This document shows, one piece after another, positions 1-62,302 of a stretch of 64,000 nt of DNA. Source of the DNA: Pogonophryne albipinna (lineage: Eukaryota > Chordata > Actinopteri > Perciformes > Artedidraconidae). The position numbers were made by a program, and so were the translations under genes. Positions within the stretch are counted from its first letter, which is position 1. Each line of letters begins with the position of its first letter. The notes beneath the pieces are model-generated. The model was not told the DNA's origin. It did no database searches and saw only the letters and a list, made by a program, of their open reading frames with translations. Where the stretch lies: NCBI GenBank assembly GCA_028583405.1, contig CM053250.1, positions 39,815,142 to 39,879,141 on the forward strand, in the 5' to 3' direction.

Positions 1-475
1 ATTGCAGTTTTATTGCTTATAGATTATCAGAACATTTCAAAGGGGACACAGCCCCATTGGATATTAACCTATGGATTAACTACATCATCGTTTTTATCAT
101 TTTAATGCCATTGAAGACCAGTTTAGATCAGGCAAAGAGGAAGGTAAGCCATTAGCCTAGCGCATGCTAGTACCTAGCTCCACTTGTTTTGATGTACGTT
201 TTTGTTGATAACGTCGCAAGTTTGTATCTTTCAGTGTTGAGGTGGGCACCGTTAGATTCTGTGTCTTTACGATCATAAACGATGTGTTGGATGTGCAGCT
301 AGGATAAGTAATAAGGGAGCTAGGAGTGATTTTCGGTGCAGTAATAGGTTAGCATTTTTCGCTCGGGGCTAATTCAGATGCTCACTGTTAGCATTGTGGT
401 TTTTTTGAAAAAATAAATGAAAAATATCAGTTAAATGAGTTTTTTCCCGTTATATGGAAATCAAATATTCATAGT
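1..475 (-). repeat. Dispersed repeat, inverted copy of the 35440-35900 segment
   Basis: Short blocks match the reverse complement of 35440-35900. Examples are the stretch around 85-115 against 35830-35885, the block CCCTTATTACTTATC read on the minus strand against about 35635, and GAGCGAAAAATGCTAAC on the minus strand against about 35590. The order of blocks is preserved, so this is a diverged inverted copy of the repeat that also sits in the intron between exons 34973-35127 and 36732-36845. No coding sequence was recognised. The repeat probably continues left of the window. Confidence 0.6.
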
Positions 476-894
476 TTATTAAATATTAAGGTTCCTTAGA
501 CGTTGTTTCCTGCAAATGACGCGATTTCGGTCCGTGGGGCCGAAGAGGATAACAGAGTATGTTTTTATATTTTATTTTTATTTTTATTTTTTTCACAACA
601 GTTGTATTTGGATGGAATGAATACCTATAGTGAAAATTCAAAGTAATAAAATGATTTTTACAGTGAAAAAGTTCAAATGGAACTGATGGTTCCCAAATTA
701 CCCAGAGGTGAGTCCGCCTGGACTTTACTTTTCTAAATCTCCCTAAAAAGGTCAAATTTAACTTGTTTTGCATCAATCTTGATACAGGGTACTTATTATA
801 TGTTATAGTTTGGATTCCTAAAGCTTTTAGTCTACTAACCCATCATTCAAGGGTGGTTTTCACTATAAGTAATGGGTTTTTCTTTAGGCGGACA
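476..894. other. Non-coding stretch, nothing recognised
   Basis: AT-rich sequence with a short GC-richer patch near 515-550. The 96-codon open frame on the minus strand has no domain-like composition and no splice context. It probably belongs to the flanking repeat. Confidence 0.4.
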
Positions 895-1108
895 TAGAAT
901 TTACATGTTTTTACTATGTTCCATCTGAATTTACTTTAAAATAAAAACATCTATATTGATTCTGACACTTCTACATCCAACTCACAGATGTAACCTTGCT
1001 TTGAGAGAAAAGATGATTAATTTACCCCTTTTAGAAGTGAAGATATAGTCTTTGTTGTGTTCGTGGCATTTTCGAGCCTGAAACCTGAAAAACAGGCTCA
1101 GGGCTTAA
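895..1108 (+). repeat. Right-hand part of the TTAA-type repeat
   Basis: Nearly collinear with 36125-36356, including the shared block ATCTATATTGATTCTGACAC and the ending CAGGCTCAGGGCT. Here the end is followed by TTAA (1105-1108). At the 35400 copy the element begins TTAAGCCCC, and its two ends are inverted relative to each other. This suggests a non-autonomous element with TTAA insertion sites, as in piggyBac-like or Kolobok elements. That class assignment is inference. Confidence 0.5.
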
Positions 1109-1111
1109 GAG

Positions 1112-1618
1112 GTTAAACAATAATCTGTTTTAATTATAAAAGGCAATAATACAATGCAATACAATTCAATATAATTAGGAGCGCCCCTGCTCTAGTTTCT
1201 CGTGCTGGTGGGATTCTTCGGTCTTCGCAGCAGGAGGAAAAAGAGAATGAACTCAATTCAAACCCAGCTTTTATACCCAAAAATCACCGGAGGAGCCGAG
1301 TCAGTCCATCTCATTGGAAGATGTAAAAGATGGCTTTTCTTAGCGAACCAGCGCGAGCCAGCGCGAGCCAGCCAGGATAATAAACAAGTGTCTCTGAGAT
1401 GGTAATAAAATGTATCTGGCGTCCGTTATCTCACTTTCCTGCATAGACTTTCACACACACACTTTCCTGCACATTCCAGAGACCTGAGTTGGGTCTAAAG
1501 GATATTCTCTTGCTCACATCTTACTCCCATTATTTATACAAAGTAATTAAACACACACATATACTATTCAAGATATGTAGACTTCCCTGAAACATGACAT
1601 ACTGGAGATCTTAAGCAG
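1112..1618 (-). repeat. Left LTR (3' LTR) of the minus-strand element
   Basis: 507 bases, closely matching 7897-8394. It differs by a 10-base tandem duplication (GCGAGCCAGC unit near 1350), a few substitutions, and a two-base gap near 1591. Both copies end at the same AAGCAG. Few differences between the copies imply they were identical not very long ago, in contrast to the decayed interior. Confidence 0.65.
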
Positions 1619-2161
1619 AAGGTACTCTCATCCAAGTAGCCCACTGCCCTGCTTATCCCTCCCCCACAGAGCAATAAAACCTGTTTACTCCAAGCACCCC
1701 AGAATGTTTGAGCAAGTTTTAGTCCTCACATTTATGAAAGGATAAAACAGAGGAATCAATACAAAACACAAACACAGGTATTGTTTAAACAGTATTCACT
1801 TAACTGCTACTATTGATAATTTTCAGAGAAACTCAAGGGGCCTCTTTTAATATCTGGAAACAAGACTTTCTGCCATTTCAAATGTAACACACTTCCCAAA
1901 TATCAGATGATAATAATCTTCAATAATCCCCCTTTTGGTCTCTCTATAAAGAGACCAACTTACACAAGGCACTTGAAACATAACTACTGTCATTCCTTTC
2001 CACTGTGTCTGTCCCCCAATATTGTATAAATCTATCAGAAACTGAGACCCAAAGTACTTGAAATCTTTGGGAACAGAACACCACTTTCCATGGCAGTGAA
2101 GGAACCATGAGAGGGCAACCTGAGAGCTAGAAAGCGGTCTCCTTGTGTGGTGAATCATCAG

Positions 2162-2175
2162 CCCCCCCCCCCCCC
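2162..2175. repeat. Homopolymer C run
   Basis: Fourteen consecutive C residues inside the interior of the LTR-flanked element, just 3' (minus strand) of the integrase-like frame. Confidence 0.9.
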
Positions 2176-2285
2176 TCTGATAGGGAGGGGGAGATGCAGC
2201 TTTCCCTTCACTGGTGGAACTGATCAGAGAGAAGTAGACTCCTCTGCTGCCTCGACAAGTCCCCCAGCCCGCTGACAGCCGCTTC

Positions 2286-2570
2286 CTAGTCGTCTGCTGT
2301 AAGGATGTCCTCGAGGTCGTTGTCGTCCAGTTCACTGATGGCTGCTTCCGAGTCGACCTCCTCTGCGAGGGCCACGTCCGTCCTGATGTCGTCCACGGTC
2401 CTAGCAGGTGGTTTCCCCGCCGCACACTGGCTCCCGTGGTACGAGCTGTCCCCCTTTCCTCCCACGCGGACGGCATGAGAGATCCGCTGGGTCACTCGGT
2501 CGGGGCCGGAGAGCCTGGGGTTGAGCCACTTGGTCCTGATGACCTTCAGCCAGACGAACTCCGCTGTGTC
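2286..2570 (-). pseudogene. Retroviral-type integrase C-terminal tail (pol remnant)
   Basis: The minus strand is open from about 2570 to a TAG at 2286-2288. It reads through EFVWLKVIRTKWLNPR, then a Gly-Pro turn, then SHAVRVGGKG and a Tyr-His pair. That order (Trp-Leu-Lys, Lys-Trp, Pro-Arg, Gly-Pro, Ala-Val-Arg-Val, Tyr-His) is what the C-terminal SH3-like domain of retrovirus and gypsy integrases shows. An acidic tail rich in Asp and Glu follows to the stop. Upstream of 2570 the frame shifts, so only a fragment remains. The base composition is much GC-richer than the rest of the element. Recognition is by pattern only. Confidence 0.5.
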
Positions 2571-5500
2571 CGCCTCCTGGGTCCCCCTTTGGCATCACCA
2601 ACCTGTGTGGAGAAATCTGATACAAATCCCTCAAGCCTACGCTCAGGGCTCCGCGGCCCTCCGCTGTTTGACCCACCACTGCGTAGGCCGCTTGGAGCCT
2701 GTTGGTGGGGTGTCTTAAAACAACAGACGTCTGTGAACAGGTTTTCTAAATTAATTGTAGCCCTCCTATCTGCCAGTGCAGCTTCAGAATCTTAATACTT
2801 GGCCCGTGCCCCCAAAATAAAACCCCAACATCTCTAGGTGAACTAAATAACATATTTCAATAGCTCTGAATTTCTGACAAGCATCTGTGTTTATTTTTAA
2901 ATGAAATCCCTGAGATCCTATTTAAAATCTAAATATAATATGAACTGCTAATGTTTCTGGTAAAGAAACACACTAATGTTATGGATTCAAAAACAACCAA
3001 AATCATGATACTGACAAAGTGAATGATTTCCTGGTGATACTGCTTCTACCGGTCAGTGCTTAGATATTATCAAGCTGAAAAAATGAATACAGAATTCCAA
3101 CAAACTGTCATCAAATGTCTTTCTATTATGAATTTAGATGAAATGTATATCCCCATAATGACCTAAACAATAAAGTCTATGGCTTTTACTTCTTTACCAG
3201 GCTAGTTACATGATGCTGTCTAAATTAAATTAAGTCTCATTACATTACTATGTTTTAGCTTTAACTGTAATATGTTCTTTCTACATTTCAAACCTCAGTT
3301 ACTTTAATACCTGTTGAAACATTACTCACCGGTCAACTTCCTCAGTAGTCCATTCTGGACTTACATCACTCACAGTAGCCCCTTGGCCACTGATTCTGCA
3401 TCTGTGTTACCTGTTATAACTCAATCAATATTAGAAACATGTCAACATTCATCAAACAGTATCTTATCCCCAGATATGGAGCAGGTCCATTCTAAAACTG
3501 TCAATCAATGGTCAGATTGAACAATCGAGTTGGGGCAGCAGGTTCCTTTCAGTCCCTAAATGAAAAATGTACATTGTGAATTTTACACTCCCCCTTTTTA
3601 CACATGAACCTCATGTGTAACCATGGATTATAAGAAAATACCAAACATTTTCCCAAATGTACATCCATCATTTCCACAGTAAACACTTCAGTGAAATGAA
3701 GTGTTTCTCTCCATCCTTCAGTCCTAAAAGAAACAGAATCTTCATGTTTTAGTTTGAGTTTCACATTCTGCAAACTGCCACCTCCTGTGGGAGTGAAAAT
3801 ATCATCAAGTAGATTAGAAACGGGTAATAATATGTTAGTCCAAAAACATGCTTGGTTAGTTATTGTTTTAGAATCATGCAGTTACACTGATCACATGCCG
3901 GCATTCATTCACACTCACACCGTCTGTCAGGTTGTAAAGTCTTGGTCTGGTCAGAGTCACCCCAGAGTCAGTCATTGACAGTGCCTTCTCAAGTTACACT
4001 GTCGGTCAGGGTCAAAGGTCAGTTGGTCTCTGTCTTTTTGGCCATGTGTGTGCTCTGCAGAGACTTTGATATTTCAGCATAGGCCAGTATCCTTTGTCTA
4101 CAAAAATCTGTCATATATGGAGCGCCATCATTTAATTAATTCACGATTACAACTATAATTTTCCAGATATCTCTAACTTTTCATCGGAACAGCTGTTCCC
4201 CACATTCCCTGAAAAGTGTTAGCCAAAAAATGTCACTTCCTTATAGTACTACTACTGCAGTTCATTTACACCTAATTAGTATTAAAATGTCTAATAGATC
4301 TATTTCAGAAACTTGTGTACTTAACTATTATCTTGTGTCAAAACATTACTTGGATCTGTGTAGCTCTGCATTTCATAGCTCATTATACCCATTTATCTTC
4401 AATTCTGGTCTACTTAAAAACAATGTTAAATTCTTTAGCAGTGTGTGGAACCTTGGGTGTCCGAACATGCAACAATTACTCCCTCCTTTATCAAGGATTT
4501 AAAAACAGAAGTCATTTCATATTTCCATCTTAAAGCCCTCCTATGGTAATAACCATGGCACAATGGTGAAATCAATAATTTATAGATTGGAATACTATAT
4601 CTGGCTTGGCACTAGCTCTCCCTTTAACCTTATCCATTCAAATAAAGGTTTGTCTTATAGAGCGGTTCCTAAAACTATCCCTTTAATGGTGTTCAACATT
4701 GTAACAACTAAGATCACTACTTTATTCACAAGTGAATAAAAATCTCTTGAAGAATGATTTGTTAACATGATGAAAAGATTGAAGAATATGGTTATATAAT
4801 GTCATGTATCCCCCTTTATCCCTCAGTGTGTTTTAGGATGATTCTCATTTTACTTTAATAGTTTCCTCTTTACTGCTATTTTTAATTTACCAATTGATTA
4901 ATTCATGGTTAATACAACTTTTTATCTTCACTTATTTATCAAGTCAATTCAAGTTCTTTAAATGTGCGCTTATAAGTGTGTTTATGTGTAAACTCACTCA
5001 TTCCCGTTGATTCCCTTCTCCTCTCCTCTGGTTTATCTCAAGCCGTGATCCCTGGCCACCTCACATTCTGCTCGACCAACTCCTCTGATTCTGACTCCTC
5101 CCCCTTTGTCCATCAGCTGTCACTCTTTGAGGCAGCCCTCTGCCCAGCTACATCTGCAGCCCCCATCATGCCACTGTTGTTGCACTGCTTTGCACTTCAT
5201 CTCCTCCTTCACAGTCTCTCTGCTGCTTTATGGAGGGCGGATTCTGCTCTCATGTCCCACACTTTGCTCTTGTGCCAAATCTTGTGGCTCAGCTTGGAAC
5301 TCCATGCCCTGTTTGAGGGACTGATAGATCTCTGCCTGTCAGCAAGCTGTTTGGTTCTGGATGCCACAGGTGGAGATAGTTCTGGATGCAGTTCTTATTG
5401 TTGTTGTTGGTTCAGCTCTGGTTCTCTGTCTGGTCTATTGAGAAGGAGGAGTCTCCTGTTGGGTTAGGCCTTTGATTGCTCAAGCGGATCGGGGTCTTAG

Positions 5501-6532
5501 CCGTCTGACATGCAGAGAGAGAGAGTCCAGGTCTCGGGACGCATTACCTATAGAAATTCTAGCACACTGAGGTTAAATAAATCCAACCCTTTCCACTCCG
5601 TCTCTTTCTAATCATACTATCTGTCTCAGTAGTTAAATGCCATCTAAACAACACAATTAATGTCTACTAATGATATTACAAAAACTCCCTCTAATAATCG
5701 TTTCATCCATTGTGACATATTTACCCAAACTAAGTTTCTCAACACCCACATGTTTCCAGCATCGCATATTCCACACACTATGAAAGAACCCCTCCGCATT
5801 CAAAAATCCCACTGCTATCTAGCAACAATTGTAAAGTTGCAGAGCACACTAATCAGATCACAGTAATGTAATTTGACCCAAGTGTAGGCCTATTTCGTTC
5901 CTAAAAATGTTAGCAAACACCAAACTCCATCTACAACATTTATAGATAAATTGATTTGGCAAAATGAAATCTTATGTAATTCAAAATGTGATAAAAGAAC
6001 AATGATTTGTCTTACACAAGATTGTGGTCTAACAGAATGACTCTTGACCTCATGTGGCCTGAAGAACAAAAGGAGCTCTTAACATTAACACAATGGACTC
6101 TCAGAGATGAGATCTAGCCATAAGGTGGCTGACTTTAAAATGAACTGTGACAAAGAAACCACATGCGTGTGGGTACATTATAGTTTTAGAAATATAACTC
6201 AAAACAACACTACATTCAAATAATAACAATTCAAATGAGCCTTGGTGAAAAGCATGAAAAACAAAACAACTTAATCTACTCTCCTTGTTCGTGTACATCT
6301 TTACTCCAACTATTTCACCATCTAGTATGCCAACTGGCTGGCTAACTAGCTTAGCAGTATAGCACTGGCCTCATGTGAGTGGGGGAAGGGGAGGGGATCA
6401 CTCAACACATGTGCAGATATAAACCACACTGCTTGGAGACTGAGTTCAATAAAAATTAAACCATACGACTTGTAGTCTGGCTTCAATAAAAATGTAACAC
6501 CTCATATCCTATCATTTGATCATATTTCCTTG

Positions 6533-6725
6533 TCTCTCTCTGTGTCTCTCTCTCTGTCTCTCTCTCTGTCTCTCTCTCTGTCTCTCTCTTCCACATCCCT
6601 CTCTCATCCTTATCTCCCTCTTTCCTCACTTCTCCATGTCTTTCTTTTCTCACTTTCCCCATGTCTTTCTTTTCTCACTTTCCCCTGTCCTTCTTTTCTC
6701 ACTTTCCCATCTCTTTCTTCTGTCA
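6533..6725 (+). repeat. Pyrimidine-rich microsatellite and minisatellite
   Basis: A (TC)n tract with regular TGTC interruptions (6533-6590) runs into three to four tandem units of about 26 bases built on CTTTCTTTTCTCACTTTCCC (about 6640-6720). Nearly every base on the + strand is C or T for 190 bases. The long open frames that cross it are low-complexity artefacts. Confidence 0.85.
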
Positions 6726-7896
6726 CTTCTGTTAGATATGAAATAAAACATACGAGTCCATGTAAGCATGGCATAGATCATAATCCATTACTCGAGAAGA
6801 CTCAGTATCACCTCTGTGTTTTAACATTTAACAGCTTCTCTCTGACTGACAAACTTACAAAACCTTCTGTTTACTTTCTACTCTTTCTTCACAAACTTAA
6901 AAACACAATTGTGGTGAATTGTTTGCATTTTCAGTTTCCTATCTACATTAAACAACCACCAACTCAGAGTCACTGTGGTATGATCAACACAACTCCTAAA
7001 TAACATTACAATGTATATTTCTTACAGTGAGTTTGTTATTTAATGTTTAACAAATTATCCTCTTTTTATGTCTAATCTAGGTGGAATAATCCACTATCAT
7101 ATTTAAGTTGAATCGAACCTTAACCTCTATGTACTTCATATACTCAGTACATCTCTTTTTACTTTCCCTCAACGTTTCTGTATGCAATTAAATTCCTCTG
7201 AAATATGATTAAGTACAATTCTCAGTTAATGACAAATACCACGAAATTCACAATGCAATACAATAGTAACAATCAGTTCTCAAAACTTCTCATAAAAACC
7301 ACAATGTGACGTAACTGTATCCCTCAATGCTAAAAACAACAAATTATAGTTTCTTATTTATTTCAATATCTACCACCTCAAATCACACATTGATGTATTA
7401 ATTTTCAATGTTATTCACTCCAACTTCAGATCACTCGTTGATCTTTCACTCCTTGCTTTAAATTCAACGCTCAGCAGCCATTTTCCAGACATTATCAAGC
7501 AGTCTGGCTCTGGGCTGCTGCACAGCAATTAGAGCAGAAATGTGGAGAAAGGGGGGCTTTCTTAAACCCATGGTATTCTACCATTATGACTTCGCATTTC
7601 TTTATCTGACTTAGGCCATTATATGTTCAACAATATATTCTATTTATTCAAAAGCACATAAATATATCCTCCACGCTGTCTGTTCAGCTTTTAAGATGCG
7701 ATATTTCTTTCAACAGAATGGGCGTTAACCCCACAGAACAAAGGATGTCGAGATTCCGGTCATTTCAAAATGGCTTTTTGAAATTTGCGTATCTGGTCAT
7801 AGATGGTTTTTACAACCCACCTCTGCCCAGCGTGTCGTTTTGGCGAGCTGCTTGAAATCATAACAGTAGGGAAAATCAGAAAACACCAGGATACCA

Positions 7897-8394
7897 GTTA
7901 AACAATAATCTGTTTTAATTATAAAAGGCAATAATACAATGCAATACAATTCAATATAATTAGGAGCGCCCCTGCTCTAGTTTCTCGTGCTGGTGGGATT
8001 CTTCGGTCTTCGCAGCAGGAGGAAAAAGAGAATGAACTAAATTCAAACGCAGCTTTTATACCCAAAAATCACCAGAGGAGCCGAGTCAGTCCATCTCATT
8101 GGAAGATGTAAAAGATGGCTTTTCTTAGCGAACCAGCGCGAGCCAGCCAGGATAATAAACAAGTGTCTCTGAGATGGTAATAAAATGTATCTGGCGTCCG
8201 TTATCTCACTTTCCTGCATAGACTTTCACACACACACTTTCCTGCACATTCCAGAGACCTGAGTTGGGTCTAAAGGATATTCTCTTGCTCACATCTTACT
8301 CCCATTATTTATACAAAGTAATTAAACACACACATATACTATTCAAGATATGTAGACTTCCCTGAAGTCATGACATACTGGAGATCTTAAGCAG
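7897..8394 (-). repeat. Right LTR (5' LTR) of the minus-strand element
   Basis: 498 bases matching 1112-1618. On the minus strand it holds, in order, an AT-rich U3-like part, TATAAAAGC, a pyrimidine-rich presumed transcription start region, and an AT-rich U5-like end. The sequence inside the element starts TGGTATCC on the minus strand, which could be a degenerate primer-binding site. No tRNA match was established. Confidence 0.65.
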
Positions 8395-8514
8395 GATGTG
8401 ATAGATTACCAAACTTTAAATTGAACAGGTATACATTTTCCTTTATTCCGCTGTCAATCAAGCTGCTAAACAGTCAGAAACAATTGTGATTATGCTGTTA
8501 GGAGTTGTTGGGAG

Positions 8515-8926
8515 GTGCAATGTTGACAGTGTAGTTTGTGCAATCGAGAAGGTTAAATAGGGGAAGTGCATTATGTGTCAATAGGTATGGACACAATAGG
8601 GATATGTGCAATTTGACAGACACTATGCATAGGTGCAATAGGGAAAGTGCAATATTGATTTGTGTATGAATACAATAGGGAAAAGTGCAATATTTGATTA
8701 TGTATGAATGCAATAGGGAAAGTGCAATTTGATTATGTATGTGCAATAGGGAAAGTTCTGTACCTGTATGTTTCTTGTTTGTTTCTTTGCCATGTGATAT
8801 GTAATCTCTGTTCTGTATCTATGACTGATTGACCTGAATGTTTTATGTGTATTATCTCGATGCCCAAGACAAATTTCTCCTAAGGGAGACAATAAAGCTC
8901 TATCTTATCTTATCTTAACTAAACAA
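8515..8926 (+). mobile_element. LINE 3' untranslated fragment with internal tandem repeat
   Basis: From about 8560 to 8755 a degenerate unit of roughly 39 bases built around GTGCAATAGGGAAAGTGCAA recurs. It is followed at 8870-8926 by CTAAGGGAGACAATAAAGC and (TCTTA)n, the kind of tail fish L2-like LINEs leave at their 3' ends. Related AATAAAG..ATCTTATCTTA tails occur at 21345-21400 and 62925-62968. No coding part remains. Confidence 0.55.
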
Positions 8927-9673
8927 ACACAACAGTATGTTATTGTCCTTATAAAATAAAAACATACATTTTGTCCACCGACATAATACAGGCACCTTAC
9001 CCTCAAGAGATCCTCACGTGCTATGAGAATCTCCCACAATCCATTGCCGTAACAAAGCTAATGCAGGCACACGTTTGTGACACCAGATGGCGCAATTGTG
9101 TATGTGCGTGTGGGGAGTCTTGCAGTAGAATATTCGACTGTAGCGCCGCCACTGTGGGCTAAGCCCCGAATGTTTCCAGGTCCAGGCGACGCCCCTGATG
9201 AACACAATCTTTAGGGAGGTTCAGTTGCGGACTCTTTATTCCATTCATGCTAGCATACAGTCAACTTGATTTTACCACACATTAAGCGGATTCCGGGGAA
9301 GGGGTATTTCAAAAATAAAAGCCTAAGTCGAGAAGTCAATCAACATTATAGTTCAGTTGTTAGGATTTTTTGTATGGGCTCCATATTGAATGACGATAAG
9401 CATGGCGCCTGTTTTCTCAGTTACTTCATCAGATGTGTTAAGAGATTACCTCCTTCTTGCTTCTGAATATGCATAAAGCAAGGCTGTGAACATTCTCTCC
9501 TTCAGATAGCCTTATCTGAAAGAGGCTTCTGGAGCCTACTTCTCTGCAAACAACCTACCTGGTTATGTCTTTCCGATGGACGGTTTGATTACCGGCTCTC
9601 GTCAGGTAAAAGGAGCCATTTAGGGTCAGAAGCTCCGAGTTGGTTGGGCTGCAACAAGTCCTCCAACTCATAT
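8927..9673. other. Non-coding stretch, nothing recognised
   Basis: No exon-like or transposon-like coding sequence seen on either strand. Short open frames (60-66 codons) lack any domain pattern. Confidence 0.4.
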
Positions 9674-9741
9674 GACCAAATAGGTCGATTCTTCAAGCGC
9701 TCATTACGACCAAATAGGTAGATTGTTCAAACGCTTATTAC
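9674..9741 (+). repeat. Two tandem 34-base units
   Basis: 9674-9707 and 9708-9741 are two copies of a 34-base unit starting GACCAAATAGGTCGATT and ending CATTAC or TATTAC. The same unit appears inverted at 11770-11803, where it forms one arm of a perfect palindrome. The pair encloses about 2 kb. Confidence 0.8.
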
Positions 9742-11659
9742 CAGTGGCGATTCTAGAGTCTGTGGGGGCCTTATGCAAAAATTCACTGGGGGCCCCTCGA
9801 ACCAGCTTTCATCACCTCAGTGGCGCCCCAACACACTCTCTCTTAACGGAACCACTGTCTTTAATAATTCCGGCCCGGGGCCCGTTTAATACCGGGGCTC
9901 TGTACCCATCCCTACATGGGGAGAGGCGCAGCATATTGCTAAGGACTAAATACGATGGAGAGTTCTCATCTCAGCCTTATTACCCATAGGGGATGAAGTA
10001 AGTAAAGTAAAGTAAGTAAATAAAGAGGCCGGCGCTCCAGGGTCTGGTTCTGCTGTGCGTTTTCGTGATGTAACGGTCAAACATTGCAGAATTCCTCCAC
10101 GGGATGCCATTGTCATTGTACATCACTCAACCCGCAAAATACACACACTCAGTACATAGCTAGACCCGCAAATTTGCAGGCCAGGAAATCGCGGGCATAG
10201 CTGTAGCTACGTAGGCTACTGTGTGTGTGTGTGATAGTGTGTATTTCGCGGGTTGCTAAATGTTTTGTGCATGTGTGTTTCTATTGACAAGGAGGTTAAA
10301 TGTGTGCTACACAAAACGTGCAGTCAGTTTCATTTTCATCGCCGTTCGTAATAGAGTTAGCAGGTTATTTTTATTTTAACTGTCTTTCCAAATTTGTCCC
10401 AAAATAAAAAATTTCCTCCCGACCCTATTTTTTTCGGCCCCGGGACGACGGGACGTCCTTAAGCTCGAGCCCTGAGTGCCTTTTCAGTGGGGCAAGATAT
10501 AGCAGATATGTGTGCCTATCCTGCTATTTGTGTTTATTCTTTTAATCACATAGCGTTGAAAAAAAAGAAATTGGCCTACATAACTGTCAGTTGCAGCCCA
10601 GCATTATTATACTACTACAAACAGTATATTTTTAAAACATTTTAAAATAACCATCTTGAACAGCTACAACATTAAAATATTTCTTGGCAGATTGTGGACA
10701 GTAACAAAGTACATTTACTTAAACATCCCATGTCATGGCCATTTCTATTTGTTACTTGTTACTACTTGTTACTAGAATAGATTTATATTGTTCAATTTTC
10801 CAAACTCACATTGGTTTCTCATACAGCATCTCTGATAGTCTGTGTATTCACTCTCTGTCCTAAACGGCTTGTTGGAGCTCCTGCCCCTCCCTCCCTGTGA
10901 GCCCAGTGTGCTCTGATTGGTCGCGACGTGAGAGGCTCGCAGCTGCGAGGAGCAGACAGGCTTCCATGTCGGCGATACAGCGAGAACAAGCGAAACTCAT
11001 CCTGAGCACACACAAACACTCACAGCCGAAGTAAAAACAATAAGTGTGGCTTGATATTGAGTAAGAAAAAGGTTTATAACGCTGTGAGCATGGGTCTGCG
11101 GAAAGCATGGGTCTGCGGAGAGCATTTCTCCGCGATCCCAACTTAGAAGTCCGAAAAACGTTTACCCATTTAAACAGTCGTGGTAGATACCTTGTTTGTT
11201 TTAAACATCATAAATACACAAACAACAATGAATACTTAAAGGTTGTGTACCCGATTCTCCCGCTGGTCCAAACAAAGTAGGAACAGCATCGTTCTTCAGT
11301 GCCCTACGCTGTGCATATCCGCCATGAATCGCTGAAAGGTTTGTGAAGCTTTGTTTCTGAAAGGCTGGCAGAGGGTGTGGCCTCTGGGTATCCCCACGTC
11401 AGAGTGCCCAGGAAGCAAACAATGGAAAATGAGAAATCTCCAACGAGGCGTTCTGGGGCAGCACAGACAGGTCTTTTCTGTGTTAGAGTTGTACTCGCTA
11501 CAGGGTGTACTTTGAGGTTTTTTGACTCTGCAGACCGTTTAAAAACCTTCATAACACACAAGGGGACGGGTAATAACCGGAAAAGCATGACATGAGACCT
11601 TTAAGTACTGTACTGCTCCACTCCCATTCAGGCAAATTGTGTTTTGTTAAGCTGCCGCT
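9742..11659. other. Unclassified repeat-rich non-coding segment
   Basis: Begins CAGTGGCGATTC, the style of terminus seen at several fish DNA transposons (compare 55311 and 63319). No matching right end was found. It contains an inverted pair (CCCGCAAAATACACACAC near 10133 and GTGTGTATTTCGCGGG near 10235), a short GT run, and a doubled motif GCATGGGTCTGCGG near 11090-11115. No coding exon was recognised, in particular nothing resembling the missing N-terminal exon of the aminopeptidase. Confidence 0.4.
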
Positions 11660-11816
11660 TCGACATGACGGTGCGGGACACACCAATCTGAGTAGGGCGA
11701 CAGGACGCTCATCGACGGCCAGACATCAATCGACGGCCGAAATCGGCTTGGTGTGTCAGGGCCTATAGGTCGTAATAAGCGCTTGAACAATCGACCTATT
11801 TGGTCGATTGTTCAAG
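11660..11816. repeat. Short MITE-like repeat ending in a perfect palindrome
   Basis: 11665-11760 carries inverted GACACACCAA / TTGGTGTGTC and a doubled ATCGACGGCC motif, as in small fish MITEs. 11782-11816 is a perfect palindrome: a 15-base stem (CTTGAACAATCGACC), loop TATTT, and the exact complement. It overlaps the inverted copy of the 34-base unit at 9674. Confidence 0.7.
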
Positions 11817-11957
11817 GCTGTGTCAGTACGGCGTCTCAGCAAAGGTCAACTTCCAATACATCTTTAGTGTCTGTCTTACATCATAAAGTTCTACAGACAT
11901 TTGTCCTAAAAACAAAGAATTGAGCATTAATAATGATGTGTTCTATTCCCTCCTCAG

Positions 11958-62244
<50,287 letters not shown>

Positions 62245-62302
62245 GTATGTCAATTCAGCTGCTTGGAGTTTTCAAACACTGTTTAATGCTTGGTCATAAG
62301 TG

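Larger units (their letters stand above)
1112..8394 (-). mobile_element. Degenerate LTR-flanked retrovirus-like element, minus strand
   Basis: Two direct repeats of about 500 bases (1112-1618 and 7897-8394) enclose 6.3 kb. Read on the minus strand each repeat has a TATA box (GGTATAAAAGC) about midway, which sets the orientation: 5' LTR on the right, 3' LTR on the left. A GC-rich stretch near the left end (about 2286-2570, minus) encodes an integrase-like tail. A purine-rich run that could serve as polypurine tract lies near 1660 on the minus strand. The interior has many stops and no long frame; a short minus-strand open stretch near 5200-5400 could be a capsid-gene remnant but was not identified. 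No clear flanking target duplication was found. The element is an old, inactive copy. A large segmental duplication is the alternative explanation for the two repeats. Confidence 0.6.

Noticed and set aside
4976..5467. 163-codon + strand frame rich in Ser, Leu and Cys
   Set aside because: No domain pattern; it lies within the decayed LTR-flanked element, and the minus strand is the element's coding sense.
9674..9741. CRISPR-like direct repeats
   Set aside because: Only two abutting 34-base units without spacers, in a vertebrate intron or flank.
10860..11141. Possible small gene on the minus strand near a GC-rich ATTGG-containing block
   Set aside because: The block recurs at 41990, so it is repeat sequence; the frame has no domain features.
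1..11957. N-terminal exon of the aminopeptidase (membrane anchor and stalk)
   Set aside because: No frame with a membrane segment followed by the usual RLPxxLxPxxY-type block was found, so the exon is taken to lie upstream of the window.
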